From an uncultured Clostridia bacterium (GTDB lineage: Bacteria > Bacillota > Clostridia > Christensenellales > UBA1242), in NCBI GenBank assembly GCA_946491735.1, contig CAMLYK010000003.1, positions 1 to 51,705 on the forward strand: a DNA stretch of 51,705 nt, written 5' to 3'. The notes under the pieces were generated by a model. It was not told the DNA's origin, searched no databases, and worked only from the letters and a program-made list of their open reading frames with translations. Positions 19,201 to 27,698 of this stretch are shown here, one piece after another (the stretch's first letter is position 1; every line of letters begins with the position of its first letter). The translations under genes and the position numbers were made by a program.

Positions 19201-21339
19201 ACTGTCATTTGCCACTTGAATAGAATATCTAAAGACAATATTGTTCTGCTCATCCTCTAAGATTGATTGTATATACTCGCTAGCAGATTGCTCGTAATCG
19301 TTTTGCAGTTGAAGCATGTATATTGATGTACCGACATTGACCGCACCTTCTCTTATTCTGACAGCATTTACGAACTGATCACCCTGAATATATCCAACCA
19401 ACACATATTCGTTGTTCAACGCGTCGGTAAAAATCATACCTTCAACAACATCAATATCGTAAATTCCATCGGCTTCTCTTGGCGTGATGAATACACATGC
19501 ATCATAACTACCATTAGTAATGTTGATAATATCATCAAATTCCAATTCTGGATAAACGGTGGTGAAAATCATCTCATTATTTCTGACATAATTTACTTCA
19601 AGATCATGCGTGCGGTTTTCATCAACAAAACTGAACGTCAAATCAATTGGAGTAACGGATACTCCAGCATATGCAAAATATGCCCCACCACTGTTATTTA
19701 CGACCAAAATACCCAAGACTAAGCTTTCTGTCTCGCTAAGTTCAACAACGTTTTTAGCGACTATATTCCATGATTTAGTTTCTCCACTATTTATTGAAGT
19801 TGCGGTATAATCGAACGTATTTGCATAGTTGTATAAACCTGATTGAGTATTATAAATATAAAATTGTAGATAACTACCACTTCTCAATAACTTTATATTA
19901 TAAGTAGCATCTGCATTGCTCTGCAAGAATGCGGCACCATTGGCACATTCAAAAGTGATTGTATTGCTCTCATAGATACAACTCATCGAATCAATAAGTA
20001 CAGTACTGCTATTCACATATATATTTGATAGCGTATACATGAGTGAAAAGTCATTTAAACCATTTATATTTATAACATTTCTACTTGTGTCAACACTATA
20101 AGTATATGTGTTATTCAACTGTCCGAACCCAGATAACGTTACGCTACCCGAATTGAAAATGATATTTCTCTGCCCGTCATCTGAAACGAAATTGATATTG
20201 ACGTCTGACCAATTGTCCGGATAAGTATTTTCGTCAAGGCTGAAATCTACCTCATTGAAACGGATCGTGGTAGGAACGCCATCTCTTATCATAGACAAGC
20301 CAAGATTGTTGTCATTCGCCCCCTGCACACCTGATTGACCTGAAAGCGTGATATAGTTGTTGTCTGCATAGAGGTTCAAGTTAATACCAGTCGAATTCAT
20401 TGTGACGCTAGAGATATCTGAATTGACCACATTGATAGTAAGCGTAGTATTTACCATTCTAGATATGCGATCAAAATTTGAATCTGTCTGAACATACGAA
20501 CTGTTCAAATAATCCTCTCGTTCTTGATATGTGGCAAAAACTGCAATTTTAAACTCATATGTGCCAGCTGTATCTGCTGAAAAGCTAAACTTCTGATTTT
20601 CATTATTATAACTTAAGAAAGGATAATTCGAATATGTAGAAGTATTAATTGGAACATAATCTGCTTCATTAGGGTCATCATAATACAATTCTACGATCTT
20701 GCCATCTTCTCTACTGATTGGGTCAAGTGAATGATCTGGTGTTGCTTTATAATTGAAATCAAAACTGACATCAACACCCAGTTGCAGTTCTTGTTGACCA
20801 TTATGACTGGTTGATGAGCCATAATCGAGAGAAAGATACGTTACTTTTCTATCAACCCAAATAGTTAGATTGTTACTAGACTGCACCTGACTGCGTGCAT
20901 CTCTACCTTGCAAAACGACTTGCCCGTAAGTAGAACCAGAAAAGTTCGTTTCAGAAACATCATTGACTTTATAGTAAATGTATTCGTTGCATTGAACAAG
21001 ATAACGATTATTTTCTGCTTGCAAAGGGTTGCCATTTTGATCACACAGAGTGATCAAATCTGCTCCAACATTGTTGACAAAATAAATATAACAATCTTTT
21101 TGATTTACTTCATATTCCTCATCGTCTGAAAATCCATTCAAAACGAAAGAATACAATCTATCTTGATTCGAATCACTATAGACAATTGTCTGTTCATCTT
21201 CAATGAATTCAAGGCGATTTGGATATACATCTGGCGTTCTGAATCTTCCCATAAGTGCCATAATACCAAAAACAGCACCAACGAAAACTATGATGCTTGC
21301 CAAAACGATTGCAATAACTTTAAAAATTTTTTTTGTCAT
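10246..21339 (-). CDS. Giant membrane-anchored surface protein (3697 aa)
   Basis: One uninterrupted reading frame of 11 kb. ATG 21339 has a GTAGGGG site. Residues about 8-30 form one hydrophobic segment after MTKKIFK, with no clear AxA cleavage site or lipobox, so the protein is probably anchored by its N-terminus with the rest outside. The remaining ~3660 residues are predicted all-beta: alternating hydrophobic strands and Asn/Asp/Ser/Thr/Tyr-rich turns, as in tandem Ig-like or cadherin-like adhesins. It is strongly acidic, with about a dozen Cys, nearly all in the first third. I see no enzyme motif, LPXTG, SLH, LysM or C-terminal membrane helix. Repeats are too diverged to delimit by eye. 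It stands alone between AT-rich DNA and a strong terminator. Adhesion or a surface scaffold is inference. Confidence 0.9.
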   Translation of the reverse strand: MTKKIFKVIAIVLASIIVFVGAVFGIMALMGRFRTPDVYPNRLEFIEDEQTIVYSDSNQDRLYSFVLNGFSDDEEYEVNQKDCYIYFVNNVGADLITLCDQNGNPLQAENNRYLVQCNEYIYYKVNDVSETNFSGSTYGQVVLQGRDARSQVQSSNNLTIWVDRKVTYLSLDYGSSTSHNGQQELQLGVDVSFDFNYKATPDHSLDPISREDGKIVELYYDDPNEADYVPINTSTYSNYPFLSYNNENQKFSFSADTAGTYEFKIAVFATYQEREDYLNSSYVQTDSNFDRISRMVNTTLTINVVNSDISSVTMNSTGINLNLYADNNYITLSGQSGVQGANDNNLGLSMIRDGVPTTIRFNEVDFSLDENTYPDNWSDVNINFVSDDGQRNIIFNSGSVTLSGFGQLNNTYTYSVDTSRNVININGLNDFSLMYTLSNIYVNSSTVLIDSMSCIYESNTITFECANGAAFLQSNADATYNIKLLRSGSYLQFYIYNTQSGLYNYANTFDYTATSINSGETKSWNIVAKNVVELSETESLVLGILVVNNSGGAYFAYAGVSVTPIDLTFSFVDENRTHDLEVNYVRNNEMIFTTVYPELEFDDIINITNGSYDACVFITPREADGIYDIDVVEGMIFTDALNNEYVLVGYIQGDQFVNAVRIREGAVNVGTSIYMLQLQNDYEQSASEYIQSILEDEQNNIVFRYSIQVANDSGEFETKYVNLSWIDGEQVVTSEDVTLNITDFRIENNNLVVTVQGANGNLDYVCEFVSLTRDGQDVCLGNRSQTQTLDPVAEVVNSFISDARRVTINVSYNILTDQINYDYNAFSIDGEEIGGTDAFVNIIDGNIHVVENTDRHTWTLSSNVTNMLQDLYNTGVLDINTGDNMRVYLYSSTDQLMSTNSDAIDFNSLTFTDGNLQLSYSCSSALSNPDSYLRIVFLYNGIEIVSDKIYIESTAATDIYFTYINGTDDSGNNNVYNVQLYDSPETALPTSTLPDFYIRVQIGYDLDANDFTYTYYIVHRDVEIELVDDEIYTKLFNLTSTVTTNELGGFLVNPIINGISHNLSYASNSPSIFDINSSGNVNIAVNKIGSAVLSVSCDDIIRYFAVIIETEEMNLGDSRFNLSFVDGTGEATTDLPSVSLDTFIDYTYNNNGNNVELAINSTNVTLENVSVIQFGGDRDLSVEATSSGFNIVTSDDQTVLEIVGNESGWTFNRISYMYAELIISFDIDVKACETVSFALTFTSSIEINLNSNWSNYYQGTSVFIYEVSETGDTSNEPVFKIKNSMGGTEITAQLAINGEQYMGTINNSEFVFEEVGSYVFTFYYSGRQLDSYTINIVPNVVARINSNFEDITPRFSAGDTHALSDFVTLMSYTTVGKVYGQGSGAIYSETDLEDASVLYSNLSLGLIDNSLISMNSADANFTVAWLENIGEEITENVTVYYRYDVGSVTRNLELLNTDVVLYNRYEISRETQGDNFPDYSDNVYTIMSNISYQSFISILNNADYSLTSIQSNYSDLEFTVDNNTFKLITNLNGVRNDVVLTFTFTYENGGVTRRLIYTTSETDAFAIRLTPLAPDEIDATIYSGASTSVDLLNDLYDLESLLVDLDIDSYLISSMIVTAVDDESLFTNTSFLGSGYIGVTNYGAHAYTSEFNGNSETVNVTYTITYNDGITYTFTRTISIYNRQSVLISSPYQDSTLTGRTSNFVFVGEDAQTDANNLLGVQVQGENVYTITIQTIDGVPYYFEPVNINQTIDMDYDENQSIRRVVIYDQINNNVLSGADFDIELIAYQNNAIIRNYYNSGKIVINEQDNTITFNEDITFASGNYGYFIFKITSESGSVGYYFVYLYNQLFTSYNNVDYTNSFVFNSVGNQSESNYINTENGTFLGYSIDTNFFANNFGANINYSNVDFYLLEADMLEGEFELVDYSTHSKIDEESLPAIDNYTYLKIGMILNSSNTRLYLGNLEVYVLPIYEEVVRQDAEGNAVVLPLINNVETGQYTKTITTDVQEFEIPFTNVNDRIDSGITYGGVWSAEIVEGEDGYTYSTDSISSNGNLIISLNDTTVVFNSYVNNEDLQFSVKYIYTIGDSSNVFVVIVHYTYEQIGIDTNAVSVTVGQFIQSNDDEGVINSYFDNRLDLSTLIGNYNKDLSILNDNSSDIMATIDLAQGTVDVGSDNIITFDNNMGMRYIYDLDNDKHYLEFDQTTSNYTVQFVIQFDDIVDENDAKYTRTITTNVLSGLYVSQPQSGIGQSQDTAMTSTSEGIDNLYLNSTGSRITINSSTNDISGVTRYYVGGLNIYTSKASVLDITFSNDDYINLTENDDGIKIQTVDAEEDVNFVHSAQNQALILYITIRDIDSNTSYQAGGSNRIVNFYVNAIRTYSTILPIYYVKGANHENVINSYIIPNIYNELFNTIDDSNVSDISDTTNTNILNTRRIALVDLSENQITDYDPYNIGFTNPSSPNYINFTTGDNMNMSATEPTLSFTSVDSNRMTNLYISNSAGLTNITYQYQLMSSSEYKDGLDYQIETNSVIGNNEYVAMTITDTTANSSFVYGDTDTVYGQTVMLGEHIASLFDGNNSVFYITNLAIRVEGVNTSNYQVTKLDRVENSNYPDDIVYSIVLTNNNGNSLIITIRLGSGRQLYVGLQREVGYDPFGTLSLTLTMYGDSGNLINVYSGSEFVGRTLEIRFYNYTLESAYSTSYDTIYAGEQVDLSDKISIRSNLPDLSELSLSNAQLVMGTSGNVSSYIITGFERVYISQTNNAIFNYESIGSGDVQRNLIMTKAVGAIANVTLYFRVSDADGYYIGTIQYNFYLRPNFDFRVNGQSMSSGEDEFYTNYILTTNNIGNTGGNTGLNYTENLRVRNNTQNIVYDGTTYSYDLQLQLFTVDGLDEITDVQSIRITEVSNWGTEYVSIDSTNFAINIHKDFTGSLILQLDIDLRENGTYSVLWNINVLGFITLEYPSVNGENNILVQSNGEGFTSGTSVNVISSTSNFADTGIVMSNTHGELNLNPNVTNSFELEGIQVNYVITPFTETINVNSVFENADQINAVDATYNNIFNTNTVSLVLPSVPQSSAPNYDYYNVTYRIEFTYLNQTTAASYVTYKVYNNASISPNAQYTVIDVDNDLINGNYVDMFYFAEVYTDESDNTFTLRLDSNRNIVMDVETSVSAYTGVYSRNDDGTYSSTNGYTIRIETANSAYSIIIMQGVSQVTNYTVTRTLVYDNVYYGTGIQQNEVINRSLFSTEYNSITEFKTFIDSVSSIRLSNMNGFTGSVTSIYFVLEYIENASTASQYANGTFGINLSNPYISTNWTDLNRYDVANNKLFNNELIADLDVMSESNNAIIHIDGYDGTNGFKLTTTNAITAKGQFRVRDMFLANQCNNTSYLNYYVVGVYASSDTPSINWVNNATSYELGSQIGTITVNERTYELYEVTYIGSGDELYNLVTTMYAIASEDDRIVNVDYGGNFQSWFFQVNYMDVDSVLDLNGKFSTYQNDVSGAFTETSFGANGTESLLASLTENSTNDYSNIDINSRTITVTKDTLRVYKNENPNVTLLNLSYTAIYSGVTLTFNVEFQLPLYPFVEITASNTAENLTVSLLGSGSEVGLYIQDAEGQYVELSEENLNLINSIVESSTNYTTLFEQSDGNYTGNIMLNGAMINQYFIDNPNSNQLEILYTLTTGTPLQTQYTLQFRIIVLKPNA

Positions 21340-21623
21340 TTTCCCCTACCTAAACACTTTTGAATAGACAACAATTAATGCAAATGCAGTCATTTATGAA
21401 ACTCATTAGTCTTATTATCTACAAAATATTACAAAATAATTATATATTTTTAAAACAATCATGTCAAATAAAACAAAAAGCAAAATAAATTAAAATTTAT
21501 TTAAATTTCCCCAAAATAAAATATTGTAAAAAATGTTAATAAAATAAAAAATGATTAATTTTTTTTCAAAAAAACTAATAAATTAAATAAAAAAATGATA
21601 TTTTTATAATTTTTTTTAATATT
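21340..21623. other. AT-rich intergenic region
   Basis: 284 bases between rsmA and the giant gene, dominated by A/T tracts. No ORF, RNA gene or confident promoter was found, although the promoter of the giant gene must lie near its left part. Confidence 0.6.
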
Positions 21624-22409
21624 TTAACTATTTTTTAATGAATTATAAATATTTACAAAATTTTCTACACTAATTTGTTCTGGTCTAACAGATTCAGAAT
21701 AACTATGTTTTTTCAAAACTGATATCAATTTATCTCTTTCAAATTTTGATTTCAGGTTATTAACGAGAATTTTCCTTCTCATTGAAAATGAAAGATGAAT
21801 AAAATCCTTAAAGTCATCAAAATCATCAAATTCGTATTTGTGATGAGGCACCATCTTGCATAATGCACTGTCCACTTTAGGTTGTGGTGTAAAACATTCT
21901 TTTTTTACAATGCGCGGAATTGACACATCGAATATTGACTGCAAAATTACACTTGTGATTCCATATTCTTTTCCTCCATGCAAACTAGCAAATCTCAACG
22001 CCACTTCTTTTTGAACAAGAATAAGTATGCTGTCAAATTTTTCTATATGGTCAATCAGTTTAAAGACAATAGGCGTCGTGATATAATAAGGAATATTTGC
22101 AACAACTTTAGCTTTCCCAACAAATAAGTTTTCAATATCACACTCCATAAAATCAGAAAAATGAAATTCAATATTATTAAATTCTTCATTCAGTTTTTCA
22201 AGAGTGTCAATTAGAGATCTGTCAATTTCAAACGATATTACCTTTTTAGCCGAAAGTGCCAATTCTTTTGTTAGACTACCCGCTCCTGCTCCAATCTCAA
22301 TCACTGTATCATCTTTTTCTACATTGCCATCTGCAACTATCGCTTTTAAAAGATTTTTATCAAAAATGAAATTTTGACCTAAATTTTTCTTGAAATTAAA
22401 ATCCTCCAT
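21624..22409 (-). CDS. rsmA: 16S rRNA dimethyladenosine transferase
   Basis: 261-aa SAM-dependent enzyme (KsgA/RsmA) that dimethylates two adjacent adenines in the 3'-terminal hairpin of 16S rRNA, late in small-subunit assembly. Motifs: KKNLGQNFIFD at the start, the SAM site EIGAGAG at 38-44, and catalytic NIPYYITTP at about 105-113. The C-terminal FSMRRKILVNNLK is also typical. Length is normal. ATG 22409 has AGAGGAG upstream. It is divergent from the small-RNA candidate and valS. Confidence 0.97.
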   Translation of the reverse strand: MEDFNFKKNLGQNFIFDKNLLKAIVADGNVEKDDTVIEIGAGAGSLTKELALSAKKVISFEIDRSLIDTLEKLNEEFNNIEFHFSDFMECDIENLFVGKAKVVANIPYYITTPIVFKLIDHIEKFDSILILVQKEVALRFASLHGGKEYGITSVILQSIFDVSIPRIVKKECFTPQPKVDSALCKMVPHHKYEFDDFDDFKDFIHLSFSMRRKILVNNLKSKFERDKLISVLKKHSYSESVRPEQISVENFVNIYNSLKNS

Positions 22410-22421
22410 TTTATTCTCCTC

Positions 22422-22450
22422 TTGACAAAATATGATAATTGTGATAGATT
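22422..22450 (+). promoter_or_regulatory. Plus-strand promoter divergent from rsmA
   Basis: TTGACA (22422-22427), 17 nt ending TGA and TAGATT (22445-22450): a perfect -35 with an extended -10. It points at the hairpin at 22488-22513 rather than at an ORF. Confidence 0.6.
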
Positions 22451-22456
22451 AAATAT

Positions 22457-22513
22457 ATACAAAAGATTTATTGAAACACTCATGACAAAACGGCAGTTCG
22501 CCGTTTATTTTTA
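22457..22513 (+). ncRNA. Candidate small RNA of about 57 nt
   Basis: Between the promoter at 22422-22450 and a terminator-like hairpin (AAACGGC-AGTTC-GCCGTTT followed by ATTTTTATT) there is only a short A/U-rich sequence. No ribosome-binding site is present, and the only possible ORF runs through the hairpin. It may be a small RNA or an attenuated transcript, or the hairpin could belong to the rsmA leader on the other strand. Speculative. Confidence 0.35.
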
Positions 22514-22696
22514 TTACCATAATCAATACAAAAATCATATATAATTATATTTTTTTCAAAAAATTATTAAAATTTTATGAATTTTTATAGCAATTACATG
22601 TATTTTCATATAAATTTGAAAAATTTTAACATAAAATTAGATCTTTGTCAAATTATTATATCTTCATTTGAAAACACAACAGGATTTAAAATTTAG

Positions 22697-22725
22697 TTGA
22701 CAAATAAATGAAATTATGTTATCTT
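22697..22725 (+). promoter_or_regulatory. Promoter of the T-box-valS transcript
   Basis: TTGACA (22697-22702), 17 nt ending TGT and TATCTT (22720-22725). The -35, spacer length and -10 hexamer are identical to those of the rRNA promoter. Predicted start near 22732. Confidence 0.85.
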
Positions 22726-22731
22726 AAATGC

Positions 22732-22976
22732 GAGAAACGTTATATAAGTTTGAGGAGTAACTAAAAAACGCCTTGCAGAGAAAATTGCCATAGGCTGAAA
22801 GCAATTTAGGAAAGTTTTTAGTGAAGGTAGCAAACAAGTTCGGATGAAGAAGAATAGTAGAACATCCGCGTAGCTGAAATGATACGTCAGTTCAAAAATG
22901 AGGAGCTTCCTGCTCGAAGTAAGGTGGTACCACGAATAAAATTCGTCCTTGCATTTTTGCAAGATTTTTTTATTTT
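22732..22976 (+). promoter_or_regulatory. T-box riboswitch controlling valS
   Basis: Leader RNA that senses uncharged tRNA-Val. The T-box is AAGGTGGTACCACG at 22921-22934. Its UGGU pairs with ACCA, as expected for a tRNA with discriminator A. The antiterminator forms AAGG/CCTT and ACGAA/TTCGT. The competing terminator is CTTGCA-TTTT-TGCAAG (22948-22963) plus a U-run, sharing CCTTGC with the antiterminator. Upstream, CAGAGA and GGCTGAAAG mark the distal stem I. The likely specifier is GTA (Val) at 22827-22829, in GAAGGTAGC. Stem III is CGGATG...CATCCG. Low charged tRNA-Val should raise valS expression. Confidence 0.93.
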
Positions 22977-22987
22977 AAGGAGATTTT

Positions 22988-25615
22988 ATGTTAGACAAAT
23001 CATATGAGCCACAGAACAAAGAAAATGCCATTTACAAAAAATGGGAAGAAAATTCCTGTTTTAAACCCGCTTCTGATTTGAATAAAGAATCAAATAAAGA
23101 GAATTTTACAATAATAATGCCTCCACCAAATATCACTGGGCAGCTTCATATCGGACATGCGTTGAACAATACAACGCAAGATTTTTTAATTAGATACAAA
23201 CGAATGAAGGGATACAATACCCTATGGATACCCGGCACAGATCATGCGTCAATCGCTACCGAAGTAAAGATAATAGATGCCTTGAAAAAAGAAGGACTTT
23301 CAAAAGAAAAATTAGGTAGAGAAGAATTTTTGAAACGAGCATGGCAATGGAATGAAAAATACGGTGGTCGAATCAAACTACAGTTAAAATCACTCGGATG
23401 CAGTTGTGATTGGGATAGATGTGCATTTACTATGGACGACCAAAGACAAAAGTCTGTTCTTCACGTATTCAAGCAACTTTATGACGAGGGATACATTTAT
23501 CGTGGCGAAAAATTAATAAACTGGTGCCCTACTTGTAAAACCGCACTATCAGATGCAGAAGTTGAACATGTGGACGAAAACTCTAATTTATGGTATATAA
23601 GATATCCTTATGCAGACAAAAGTGGACACTTAGTAGTCGCAACCACTCGTCCTGAAACAATTTTTGGCGATGTGTGCGTTGCTGTAAATCCAAATGACGA
23701 AAGATACAAAGATAAAATAGGAAAAGAGGTGACACTTCCTATTATAAATAAAAAAATACCAATCATTTCAGATGATTATGTTGAAAAAGATTTTGGTACA
23801 GGTGTAGTTAAAATCACTCCTGCACATGATTTTAACGACTATGAGGTAGGAAAAAGACATGGCTTTGAACCAATCAAGATCATGAACTTGGACGGTACAA
23901 TGAATGAATGTTGTGCTAAATATGCAAATCTAGATAGGTACCAATGCAGAAAAGAATTGATTGAGGATTTGAAATCACTAGATTTGATAGAAAAAATCGA
24001 GCCATACGTCCTTCCAAAAGCAACTTGCTATAGATGTCATAATGCAGTTGAACCAATGATGAGCAAACAATGGTTTATGGACATGCAAGAAATGGCAAAA
24101 TTAGGTCTAGACGCAGTTGATAACAATGAACTTGAAATCGTTCCAAATCGTGTGCAAAAAATTTATAGAAACTGGCTAGAAAACATCAAAGATTGGTGCA
24201 TCTCAAGGCAATTGTGGTGGGGTCATAGAATTCCTGCGTTCTATTGCAAAGATTGTGGCAATACAATGGTTGAATTGAAAAAACCTGAAACTTGTACTAA
24301 ATGCGGGAGTTCAAATATCGAACAAGATCCTGATGTCTTAGACACATGGTTTAGTTCTGCATTATGGCCTTTTTCAACACTAGGTTATCCTGATGATACA
24401 AAAGATTTGAAGACTTTCTTCCCTACTTCAATATTGGTCACAGCGCAAGATATAATCTTCTTCTGGGTAGCAAGAATGGTAATGTTGTCAAAAAAAATCA
24501 TGGGCAAAACACCATTTAGCAAAGTATTGATCAATGGTATAGTTCGAGACGATGAGGGAAAAAAGATGAGCAAATCATCTAATAACGGGGTTGATCCTAT
24601 TGAGATAATCGAAAAATATGGAGCGGATTCATTACGACTTTCATTGATGTTCGGAAATGGTACAGGAAATGATTTTAGATTCAGCGAAGAAAAAATATTG
24701 GAAGATAGAAAGTTTATCAATAAAGTTTTCAATTCTGGCAAATTTTTAGAACTAGTATTGAGTCAAACATATGAAACAAAACTTGATGTTACAAAATTAA
24801 ACATTTTCGATAAATGGATATATACAAAATTATCTGAAGCTATAGAAGAAATAAATAAATTCATTGACAGTTTAGACGTCTGTCAAGCAGTGAACAAAAT
24901 GTATTCATTCGTGTGGGATGAGTTTTGTAATTATTATTTGGAATTTTTAAAACCATATGTGTACAGCGACGATCAAAATACTAGAGCTAATGCATGTGCA
25001 ATCTTAAAAGATGTCTACTTAAATATTTTGAAACTATTACATCCTATTATACCATTTATTACAGAAGACATTTATTCTAATTTCACTCATCAATTTTTGA
25101 TAAATCAAAACTATGCCACATCAATCGGAACATTTGAAAAAGAATCTAAAGATGTTGAAAAGATTATATCCTTAATTCAAAAGATTCGAGAAGTAAGACT
25201 CAGTTATAATGTCGCACCTTCAAAACGTATAACACTAGTTGTTGACAAAAGTAACATATCAAAAGATAGTTTAAATATTGTCAACGAATCAAAACTGGTT
25301 TTATCAAAAATGACCAATATCGAAAAGATCGATTTATTAGACAATATTGATGATGATTCAATAAAATTTGTATCCGAACTAGGTGAATTTTATTTCTACA
25401 AAAATGAAGTGGTTGACACCGAAAAAGAACGTGAAAAAATCAATAAAGATATTGAAAAAATTATTGCAGAAATTAAAATATTAGAAAGTAGAATTTTAAA
25501 TCCAAATTTTGTATCTCGTGCACCACAACAATTGGTAGAAAAAGAAAAATCAAGATATGAATATTTATTAAATAGTAAAAATTCACTTGAAGAAAAATTA
25601 AAAAATTTAAAATAA
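22988..25615 (+). CDS. valS: Valyl-tRNA synthetase
   Basis: 875-aa class I aminoacyl-tRNA synthetase that charges tRNA-Val and edits mischarged threonine. It has HIGH at 54-57 (NITGQLHIGHALN) and KMSKS at 526-530. The CP1 editing domain contains the TTRPETIFGDV motif. A zinc-type pair is visible (CKDCG...CTKCG), and the C-terminal coiled-coil arm is rich in Glu and Lys. Length matches the family. ATG 22988 follows AAGGAG. It is regulated by the T-box just upstream and ends in the bidirectional terminator shared with groL. Confidence 0.98.
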   Translation: MLDKSYEPQNKENAIYKKWEENSCFKPASDLNKESNKENFTIIMPPPNITGQLHIGHALNNTTQDFLIRYKRMKGYNTLWIPGTDHASIATEVKIIDALKKEGLSKEKLGREEFLKRAWQWNEKYGGRIKLQLKSLGCSCDWDRCAFTMDDQRQKSVLHVFKQLYDEGYIYRGEKLINWCPTCKTALSDAEVEHVDENSNLWYIRYPYADKSGHLVVATTRPETIFGDVCVAVNPNDERYKDKIGKEVTLPIINKKIPIISDDYVEKDFGTGVVKITPAHDFNDYEVGKRHGFEPIKIMNLDGTMNECCAKYANLDRYQCRKELIEDLKSLDLIEKIEPYVLPKATCYRCHNAVEPMMSKQWFMDMQEMAKLGLDAVDNNELEIVPNRVQKIYRNWLENIKDWCISRQLWWGHRIPAFYCKDCGNTMVELKKPETCTKCGSSNIEQDPDVLDTWFSSALWPFSTLGYPDDTKDLKTFFPTSILVTAQDIIFFWVARMVMLSKKIMGKTPFSKVLINGIVRDDEGKKMSKSSNNGVDPIEIIEKYGADSLRLSLMFGNGTGNDFRFSEEKILEDRKFINKVFNSGKFLELVLSQTYETKLDVTKLNIFDKWIYTKLSEAIEEINKFIDSLDVCQAVNKMYSFVWDEFCNYYLEFLKPYVYSDDQNTRANACAILKDVYLNILKLLHPIIPFITEDIYSNFTHQFLINQNYATSIGTFEKESKDVEKIISLIQKIREVRLSYNVAPSKRITLVVDKSNISKDSLNIVNESKLVLSKMTNIEKIDLLDNIDDDSIKFVSELGEFYFYKNEVVDTEKEREKINKDIEKIIAEIKILESRILNPNFVSRAPQQLVEKEKSRYEYLLNSKNSLEEKLKNLK

Positions 25616-25620
25616 AAAAT

Positions 25621-25648
25621 AAAAATGTGTGAAATTTCACACATTTTT
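25621..25648. terminator. Bidirectional terminator between valS and groL
   Basis: AAAAATGTGTG-AAATTT-CACACATTTTT forms a stem with U-runs in both directions, 6 nt after valS and about 70 nt after groL on the other strand. Confidence 0.9.
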
Positions 25649-25715
25649 TTGATTTTTTTGTTATTTTTATTTTTTTCTATTATTTTTTTGTTTATATTAA
25701 TTATTTTTTGTTTTT

Positions 25716-27604
<1,889 letters not shown>

Positions 27605-27634
27605 TTTTCCTCCTTGCTCAATTATACGCGCACA

Positions 27635-27661
27635 TGTCAATATTTTTTCGCGTAACTGACA
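27635..27661. repeat. Inverted repeats in the groES/SPOR divergent promoter region
   Basis: TGTCA-N17-TGACA, with an overlapping ACGCG/CGCGT pair (27626-27653), lies in the 94-bp region between the divergent groES and SPOR genes. A TATAAT for groES sits at about 27620-27625, without a good -35 at 17 nt. The repeats could be binding sites of an unknown heat-shock regulator. The TTGACA/TGTCA halves also double as promoter-like elements, so this is weak. Confidence 0.35.
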
Positions 27662-27684
27662 CTTTTCATAAAATTTGATATTTA
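27656..27684 (+). promoter_or_regulatory. Promoter of the SPOR-domain gene
   Basis: CTGACA (27656-27661), 17 nt ending TGA and TATTTA (27679-27684), an extended -10. Predicted start near 27691, only 8 nt before the ATG. Confidence 0.45.
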
Positions 27685-27698
27685 ATAATAAAATAAGT

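Noticed and set aside
10246-21339. Non-ribosomal peptide or polyketide megasynthase as explanation for the giant ORF
   Set aside because: No catalytic or carrier motifs, a single N-terminal membrane segment and a beta-rich acidic sequence.
22714-22962. 82-aa minus-strand ORF
   Set aside because: It is the reverse complement of the valS T-box leader; no ribosome-binding site.
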